Below are positions 59,280 through 64,000 of a stretch of DNA of 64,000 bases, piece by piece (within the stretch, counting starts at the first letter, position 1; each line of letters opens with the position of its first letter). The stretch comes from an uncultured Christensenellaceae bacterium (GTDB taxonomy: Bacteria > Bacillota > Clostridia > Christensenellales > UBA3700), in the NCBI GenBank assembly GCA_944383895.1, contig CALWRH010000004.1:81287-145286 (forward strand), in the 5' to 3' direction. The notes below the pieces were generated by a model. The model saw only the letters and a list, made by a program, of their open reading frames with translations. It made no database searches and had not been told where the DNA came from. The position numbers and the translations under genes are program-made.

Positions 59280-59311
59280 AATTTGCAACCCTTGCGTGTG
59301 CTTGTCTTGAT
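59280..59311 (+). repeat. Long direct repeat, copy 2
   Basis: A 32-bp copy of 51903-51934 with a single C/T difference. It supplies the left arm of the large hairpin next to the Rep gene. Confidence 0.85.
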
Positions 59312-59447
59312 ACGAGAGCGCCGGCACTGCGTGCCGTCGCGACAAGCACACGCAAGGCTGAAATCAGCAGGATAAATCAAACAAAGCGCGACGGAAGCGG
59401 AGTCGCACGCTGAACCGCTTTTTGCGACTTCCGCTTTTCCGTCTCGC
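59291..59447. other. Cluster of three hairpins, candidate Rep origin region
   Basis: Hairpin A: a perfect 16-bp inverted repeat (59291-59306 with 59341-59356) enclosing a second stem (59318-59327 with 59331-59340, one mismatch). Hairpin B: GCTGA/TCAGC (59357-59368). Hairpin C: about 19 paired bases with small bulges (59388-59406 with 59424-59447). They lie directly downstream of the HUH Rep gene, the kind of intergenic region where ssDNA phages and rolling-circle replicons keep origins and packaging signals. Function is inferred. Confidence 0.6.
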
Positions 59448-59484
59448 GGCATTTTGTTTTTGACGTATATCCTTTTACTGTATT

Positions 59485-60519
59485 TCAGTTGCCTTTGCGC
59501 AATTTTTCTATTACGTCCTTGCTTACTGGTCCAATATACTCGCCCTCGTCCCAGCATATGAAGTTGTCAAAGAGCAATAATTTCGATTCCTCAACACCGA
59601 TTTTGCAGACAATATCGTCATCTTCGATATCAGAGTAAAAGAATTGAGGAAGACCTTTCGAATACACGATCTTCTCTCCTGTCTTTTCCATATACTTTGC
59701 CAGATATGCTATTGCGCTGCCGAGATCGGTTTTGCTGTCAACCGCCTTAAAATCAGATCTGCCGAAACGTTCGTTGAAGTACGTATTCTGGGTCGTGACC
59801 TGCACTTTGTCTTTTATCGGAGAATAGTCTTTAACGACTATCAGTTCACCAGGCATGCTTCCATCTGGAATATAGAACAAACCGTGAAAATGCAGTCTTT
59901 TCTTTTCCGGAGACCTCTCCCAAACCCCGGCATACTTCCATTTCTTTCTGTGACACATCATCTTGAAACAACATCTCAACTTTTTCTTAAAATCGCTTTC
60001 GGACAGTTTTGACCCGTCATAGGTAAACGTGCAGAAGTAATTAAACTCCTGCAAATTTATCTTTCTTGTCAACCTGATACGCCGGCAGATAAGATTGCGT
60101 TGCTTTCTCTCAAACTGACTGTCAACATAAAGCTTCGCAGTCTTTCTATCTTTGAAATACGGAAGCATCTCTTTGAGAATACAACTCTTTCGTTCGTTTC
60201 TTTTCAAGTTAATGTTTTCAGCATATAGTCTTTCAAACATCTCCTTTTTAGTTTCCGCTCTTAGCTGTTGACCAGATGCTTTTTTACTGTCATAGTTGTC
60301 GCTCGCAGTTAAATCGGCATCATTTTCAATCTCTTCTTTATCGACAGAAAAAGGCAGTTCGTCAGTTTCCACCTCTTGACACTCCGACTTGATATCTCCT
60401 GTTAAAGAATCTATCTCATCGTCAATCTGAACAGACCTTTTTTTCGCAGGACGTTCCGTGTGCGGAATAGCAATATAATGACTTCCGTCAAAATAAACTT
60501 TGCAGTTGCTGTACGGCAT
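59485..60519 (-). CDS. Rolling-circle replication initiator (HUH Rep)
   Basis: A 344-residue Rep endonuclease. A charged N-terminal ~140 residues precede the HUH domain: motif 1 'NYFCTFTYD' (160-168), motif 2 'RLHFHGLFYIP' with His210-Phe-His212, and motif 3 'AIAYLAKYMEK' with Tyr272 and Tyr276 as candidate nicking tyrosines. Such enzymes nick one strand at an origin and stay bound to the 5' end during rolling-circle replication, as in filamentous phages and small plasmids. AAGGAGGTG precedes the ATG, 12 nt after the stop of the P-loop membrane gene. The hairpin cluster lies just downstream. Confidence 0.85.
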   Translation of the reverse strand: MPYSNCKVYFDGSHYIAIPHTERPAKKRSVQIDDEIDSLTGDIKSECQEVETDELPFSVDKEEIENDADLTASDNYDSKKASGQQLRAETKKEMFERLYAENINLKRNERKSCILKEMLPYFKDRKTAKLYVDSQFERKQRNLICRRIRLTRKINLQEFNYFCTFTYDGSKLSESDFKKKLRCCFKMMCHRKKWKYAGVWERSPEKKRLHFHGLFYIPDGSMPGELIVVKDYSPIKDKVQVTTQNTYFNERFGRSDFKAVDSKTDLGSAIAYLAKYMEKTGEKIVYSKGLPQFFYSDIEDDDIVCKIGVEESKLLLFDNFICWDEGEYIGPVSKDVIEKLRKGN

Positions 60520-60531
60520 ATTATCACCTCC

Positions 60532-62640
60532 TTATTTTACGTCTTTATACAGAGTGTTAATGAAATAACTGTTCTGCATTTTGAGTTCCTCAACGGTAGC
60601 CTTTTCGGATGCGTATTCGAGATAATCGCTCAGCCCGACGTTGGTCTTCTTCGCCATATCGTTGAAGTAGTCGGAAAAACAGTCTGTCGAAAAACGACGC
60701 GAGTAAATCTTCTTGTTCATCAGATAATACTTTTTCTTCTCGCACCGGGCATTCATTGTGCCGCGTTCTTTTTCTATACGCAAAGAACAGTAACCGAACC
60801 TGTTGTACAGCCTGATATTGCGCCTCCAAAGCCACGAAGTAACAGTCTTTAGAAGATAGACCAGCAAAGTGTTGTCTCCTCGCTTAAAACGGAAATCGTA
60901 GTACAGAGAAATAAAGCGGTTAAAGAACCACTCGCTTATCATCTCCTCAATGGTATAGAAAGGCATTGCAAGCCTCTGTTCGCTCGAATCCACAATATGG
61001 ATAATATCGCACAAATCTCTTGCGTCCGCTCCCCAGGATTCCGGTCTCTGTTCGTCCGTAAAAACTTTGATAAAAGGATAATTGTCTATCGTCGCGCTGT
61101 GACGGCACATTTTCAGCCAACTGTTGAACAAGTCGTTCTTCTGATTCGTTTCATCTGTACCTTTCTTAACTTCCTTTAATTCAAGATTATTTCCGCGCTC
61201 CTTTCCGATCTCAGATATGGCTATTACACCAAACTCAAAGCTGCCTGTTTTCGGGTTGTTTTCTATCAGCTTTTTACCTAGTCGCAAAGCGTCGAAATCT
61301 ATGATATGTGCGTGTCTTCCGTCAGTGATGCCTTCCGGGAAAAAGTCCATTACCCAGACAGGAAAATTACCACGGTCTAACAGCGTATTATCTACACGGA
61401 CAGAATAATTTGACACGATAAGACTGCTTTCCGTAACGTAGACGAAATACGCTAATGCGTATGTCTTCAACACGTCGAAAAGGGCGCAGACTTTGAGTGC
61501 GTCGTTATAATAAAAGCCGTACCTCTCGACGTCGTAACCGTACAGTTGCAAGTCGGCGTTTTCGTGCCTCTCAAACCGTTCTCTTTTCTTCTTGATCCAC
61601 TCCTTGACGGTAGCAAGATTATATACCGTTCCGTACTCGATACAGAGTCTTAATTCGTCCTCAAACGCTATCCACGGGAAGTATGGAAACTTCATATCGT
61701 TGTCCTGCAAAATCTTGTACGCCTTCTGACGGAACATTACTTCCTGAGAAAGTGCCATATCGGTAATCAATGTCGTTTTCTTCTTTCCCATGCTTCCGCA
61801 GGATATGGACACAATGGGAACTTCATTGATAAATCCGCAGTTCTTTGCCTCGAAATATCGTAGCGTAGAATCAGCTATATTCTTTCTGATCTTATCAAAA
61901 ATCAGCCATGCGACAATACCTATGATCCACCACGGGAAAGCCTTGAATATCACCTGCAAGTCGATAAACAGTTTGCATATTTGCAGATACAGCGTGTCTA
62001 TCTTATACGATACCGCGAAGTAAAAATAATACGCGAAAAACTCCACGATAATCGAAGCTATGTTGAGATTGAAACACCATATCGCCACCCATAAGACGAT
62101 CAACACGTTATGCTCCCTGAGATAACCGATATAGTTTACTATATACCGCTTTAACGGCTGGTACGTCACGTTAGATACCTTCTTGAATATGCGTAATGGC
62201 AGAGTGTCTTCATTGTGTCTCGTGTTGTCTTTGCTGTACAGTTTCTTGATAATGAAAAACAAGATAAGAGTACACGGCAGCGCAATGACCAATGCCTTCG
62301 CTATGTTTCCCGTAGTTCTTCCGCTATGAACGAGCCAGGACTTGAAATTGTTCTCGTCTACCAGAAGCGAGAAATAGGCTTTTGCCTTCTGCGTAAAGCT
62401 CTCAAAATCGGCAGGCAGAAGTATATTCCAGGACATTACGTCCGAACGGCTTAAAACCGTGGCTTCCACGCTGTATCTTATCCCGAATATCTCGCAGAAG
62501 TATATCCGGACGCTGTTCCAGAGATCCTTTGCGCTCTCGGCAAATCGAAGGTACGACGTATCGAAAACGAAGAAAGCCAAAGCGACAAAAGTAGCCGTCA
62601 GAACAAAGCTCGTTATTATGTTAGATACTTTGTATTTCAT
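60532..62640 (-). CDS. Membrane P-loop protein, Zot/pI-like assembly ATPase candidate
   Basis: A 702-residue membrane protein. About four hydrophobic helices (residues 9-27, 113-133, 178-212, 234-250) precede a soluble C-terminal domain. At 279-291 a degenerate Walker A reads 'ISCGSMGKKKTTL' (Lys replaces the usual Gly before Lys-Thr), followed by 'VYVTESSLIVSNYSVR' and 'WVMDFF' segments as in Zot-like ATPases of cryptic Gram-positive inoviruses. In filamentous phages this protein drives virion extrusion. Start at 62640 has AGGAAGG upstream and overlaps the upstream small gene by 20 nt. A coupling-type protein of another element is the alternative. Confidence 0.6.
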   Translation of the reverse strand: MKYKVSNIITSFVLTATFVALAFFVFDTSYLRFAESAKDLWNSVRIYFCEIFGIRYSVEATVLSRSDVMSWNILLPADFESFTQKAKAYFSLLVDENNFKSWLVHSGRTTGNIAKALVIALPCTLILFFIIKKLYSKDNTRHNEDTLPLRIFKKVSNVTYQPLKRYIVNYIGYLREHNVLIVLWVAIWCFNLNIASIIVEFFAYYFYFAVSYKIDTLYLQICKLFIDLQVIFKAFPWWIIGIVAWLIFDKIRKNIADSTLRYFEAKNCGFINEVPIVSISCGSMGKKKTTLITDMALSQEVMFRQKAYKILQDNDMKFPYFPWIAFEDELRLCIEYGTVYNLATVKEWIKKKRERFERHENADLQLYGYDVERYGFYYNDALKVCALFDVLKTYALAYFVYVTESSLIVSNYSVRVDNTLLDRGNFPVWVMDFFPEGITDGRHAHIIDFDALRLGKKLIENNPKTGSFEFGVIAISEIGKERGNNLELKEVKKGTDETNQKNDLFNSWLKMCRHSATIDNYPFIKVFTDEQRPESWGADARDLCDIIHIVDSSEQRLAMPFYTIEEMISEWFFNRFISLYYDFRFKRGDNTLLVYLLKTVTSWLWRRNIRLYNRFGYCSLRIEKERGTMNARCEKKKYYLMNKKIYSRRFSTDCFSDYFNDMAKKTNVGLSDYLEYASEKATVEELKMQNSYFINTLYKDVK

Positions 62641-62767
62641 AGGCAATCCTTCCTGATAGTGCAACAGTTTCGACAGATAGTCGGCTACCTGTGTAAACGA
62701 GATAACCGACCAGAGCTGCGATTGCGACCAAGAGGAGAATTGCGATTATCCTCTTAATCTGTTTCAT
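62621..62767 (-). CDS. Small single-pass membrane protein, 48 residues
   Basis: A 48-residue protein with a basic N-terminus (MKQIKR) and one transmembrane helix (about residues 7-25, 'IIAILLLVAIAALVGYLVY'), then a short polar tail. Its ATG directly follows the TAA of the upstream gene and has GGAGG upstream; its end overlaps the P-loop gene start. Size and location fit a minor coat or assembly protein of a filamentous-phage-like module. Confidence 0.65.
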   Translation of the reverse strand: MKQIKRIIAILLLVAIAALVGYLVYTGSRLSVETVALSGRIAYEIQSI

Positions 62768-64000
62768 TTACTCCTCCTTTTTTCGTATTTTCTTGATTGC
62801 TTTTGCAATCCCTTTGATAACGGCGCCGATGAGCTTGAACGGCAGCGTTATAAGCCAGATAACCAGCTTGATTATGTACGGCAAGACAGGAGCGCATAGG
62901 ATTATGAAAAGGATTATGATTACAAGCAAGATAATCGTGCCTGCGAGTTTCGCCCAGTCCATATCGTCAAAAGACGGCAATTCCCACTCGTTTGTGTTTT
63001 CGTTATCAGGAAGCTGTCCAGGCGCAACCGTTTGTTTGTTATCGACTACTCCGAGATTATAAACAACCCCGTCCGTCTCGAATTTTAACCGCAAAATGGT
63101 AACGTCGTTTACTTTGGTAGACTGTTCCGTAAACGAATTAGAGCCTTGAACAAACGAGTAATCGGCTTCGTAAAAGCGCAGAACCCAACTCTTATTTTCA
63201 AGATCTGCAAGTCCTTCGTCAGTCAGTTCCTCATTTTCAATAAACTCGTCAACGCTTTCTATGCGTTTCCATGTGTACTTTTTCGCAAACAGTCCGCCGC
63301 CTTCGTGTTCAACTACGGTATCGTATGTAAGCGTTAATTCGTGTTCCTCCGCATCTTCATAAGTCATAGTGTCCTCTCCGGGATCCAACTGCGCCCAATT
63401 CGGAGTACGGTGGTAATACCTGTAATCCTGCGTTACGAAGTAGATGTCTGCTTCGTACAAATTGTCGATAGGCAGATCCGTATCAAAAGCAACGAAATAC
63501 GCAAGGCAGGACGAGGCACACAAGTCAAATCCGTTAGAATACTTCATGTATCCAACGTATTTGTCCGTGATCTCTATCACCTGTGTTTCGATGCAAGAAT
63601 AGGACACCTGTCCGTTCAGCGTAACTGCCGTAAACAGTTTTGCGACCTTGAAAGACACTTCCGATATTTCGTTCTCGTTGGTTTCAGATAATCCGGCATC
63701 AACGTCCTTGTCGTACTTACGGAAGATAGACGATATGTCATAGTACCTCAACACGTCTTCTTTGACTGTAAAGTCGCTGACTCGGTACTTACAGAATACT
63801 CCGTCTTTGCTGAGCAATTCCAGCTTATAGTTTTTATAATACAAGCTGTCGTTGATCGCCGTAGATATATTGATAGACGTTGCCGCATAGTCTTTTACTC
63901 CGTTAGACGGTTGATAGACGTAGACAAGAAGTTCTCCGTCTGTACTTTCGGCTATCTGCACGACTTGCAGGCTGTAATCCTTTTCGTTAGCCGGATAAAG
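62768..64000 (-). CDS. Surface/adsorption-like protein, 5' end outside window
   Basis: The reading frame continues to the window edge, so the start is missing; 410 residues are visible. A large, mostly beta, Tyr/Asp/Glu-rich extracellular part is followed by a transmembrane helix near the C-terminus ('LAGTIILLVIIILFIILCAP', with a second hydrophobic stretch after it) and a basic tail (KKIRKKEE). This layout (large outer domain, C-terminal anchor, upstream of tiny membrane protein and P-loop gene) resembles the pIII adsorption protein of filamentous phages. No sequence family is recognised. A GTG at 63961 is an internal codon, not a supported start. Confidence 0.55.
   Translation of the reverse strand, partial: LYPANEKDYSLQVVQIAESTDGELLVYVYQPSNGVKDYAATSINISTAINDSLYYKNYKLELLSKDGVFCKYRVSDFTVKEDVLRYYDISSIFRKYDKDVDAGLSETNENEISEVSFKVAKLFTAVTLNGQVSYSCIETQVIEITDKYVGYMKYSNGFDLCASSCLAYFVAFDTDLPIDNLYEADIYFVTQDYRYYHRTPNWAQLDPGEDTMTYEDAEEHELTLTYDTVVEHEGGGLFAKKYTWKRIESVDEFIENEELTDEGLADLENKSWVLRFYEADYSFVQGSNSFTEQSTKVNDVTILRLKFETDGVVYNLGVVDNKQTVAPGQLPDNENTNEWELPSFDDMDWAKLAGTIILLVIIILFIILCAPVLPYIIKLVIWLITLPFKLIGAVIKGIAKAIKKIRKKEE

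Larger units (their letters stand above)
39318..64000. mobile_element. Composite accessory region (mobile-element genes with cargo)
   Basis: Host-like-composition blocks at 39318-43399 (PcfK/PcfJ operon) and 59485-64000 (Rep and membrane P-loop module) bracket AT-rich restriction-modification and RiPP cargo. Shared element-type genes on both sides suggest one integrated element disrupted by insertions, or neighbouring elements. No integrase or right boundary is in view, so the limits are provisional; the tRNA-Ser at 37586 is a plausible left edge. Confidence 0.4.

Noticed and set aside
51903..59311. Direct repeats as dif/Xer sites
   Set aside because: No resemblance to the 11-6-11 layout of dif sites recognised by XerC/XerD.
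59273..59557. 94-codon frame overlapping the Rep 3' end
   Set aside because: It lies over the hairpin cluster, overlaps Rep in another frame and is rich in Arg/Cys without any domain.
1..64000. CRISPR array, rRNA, IS transposase, integrase
   Set aside because: None found: no regularly spaced identical short repeats, no rRNA-like sequence, no recognisable transposase or recombinase motifs.

Overview
The window looks like a chromosome segment of a spore-forming member of the Bacillota (class Clostridia, probably an uncultured gut lineage). Support: a Veg protein, SpoIIR, the SleB/YpeB germination pair, a SPOCS/DUF3794-LysM protein, AGGAGG ribosome binding sites, TTGACA-17-TATAAT promoters, and a tRNA-Ser with an encoded CCA end. 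The taxonomic placement is inference. No rRNA, CRISPR array, transposase or recognisable integrase was seen.

Core-like chromosome, 1-37.7 kb. Two giant extracellular proteins come first: one enters from the left edge, the other is a 3091-residue, C-terminally anchored protein with about 21 MBG/YDG-like modules. They are followed by a GH36 alpha-galactosidase with a divergent AraC regulator, an MFS transporter and a DUF2804 protein. An operon then carries an SCP2-like protein, two Fe-ADH-fold proteins that have both lost their metal ligands, and QueH. Next are a Wzz-like membrane protein, a FabG-like reductase divergent from a DEAD-box helicase, veg, the DUF3794-LysM protein, ispE, and spoIIR-sleB-ypeB. 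Smaller genes follow: a possible TIR-like protein, an XRE regulator, a VOC protein, and a self-contained unit coding for a 22-residue peptide. At least four genes here (MFS, FabG-like, DEAD-box, ispE) have a near-consensus promoter whose predicted start site falls at or next to the AUG, so their mRNAs may be leaderless.

Accessory region, 37.1-64 kb. It begins at a tRNA-Ser(UGA) preceded by two long degenerate tRNA-derived repeats. Then come an AT-rich HEPN-motif gene and a host-like operon of small hypothetical genes ending in a PcfK/PcfJ pair. An AT-rich restriction-modification island (AAA_13 ATPase, type IIG/ISP enzyme, two C5-methyltransferases, XRE controller) follows. Next is a segment flanked by 32-bp direct repeats that carries an M18 aminopeptidase and a RiPP locus. 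Last is an inovirus-like module (HUH Rep, P-loop membrane protein, tiny membrane protein, adsorption-like protein) that runs off the right edge.

The most novel part is 53.97-59.20 kb. Three short Cys/Asp-rich precursor peptides each have their own near-consensus promoter and each sits directly before its own radical SAM/SPASM maturase. A fourth maturase survives as a pseudogene with an internal deletion. The two direct repeats flanking this segment both fold into hairpins, and one lies just downstream of the rolling-circle Rep gene next to two further hairpins, so the cargo may have been captured or mobilised by the ssDNA-type element.
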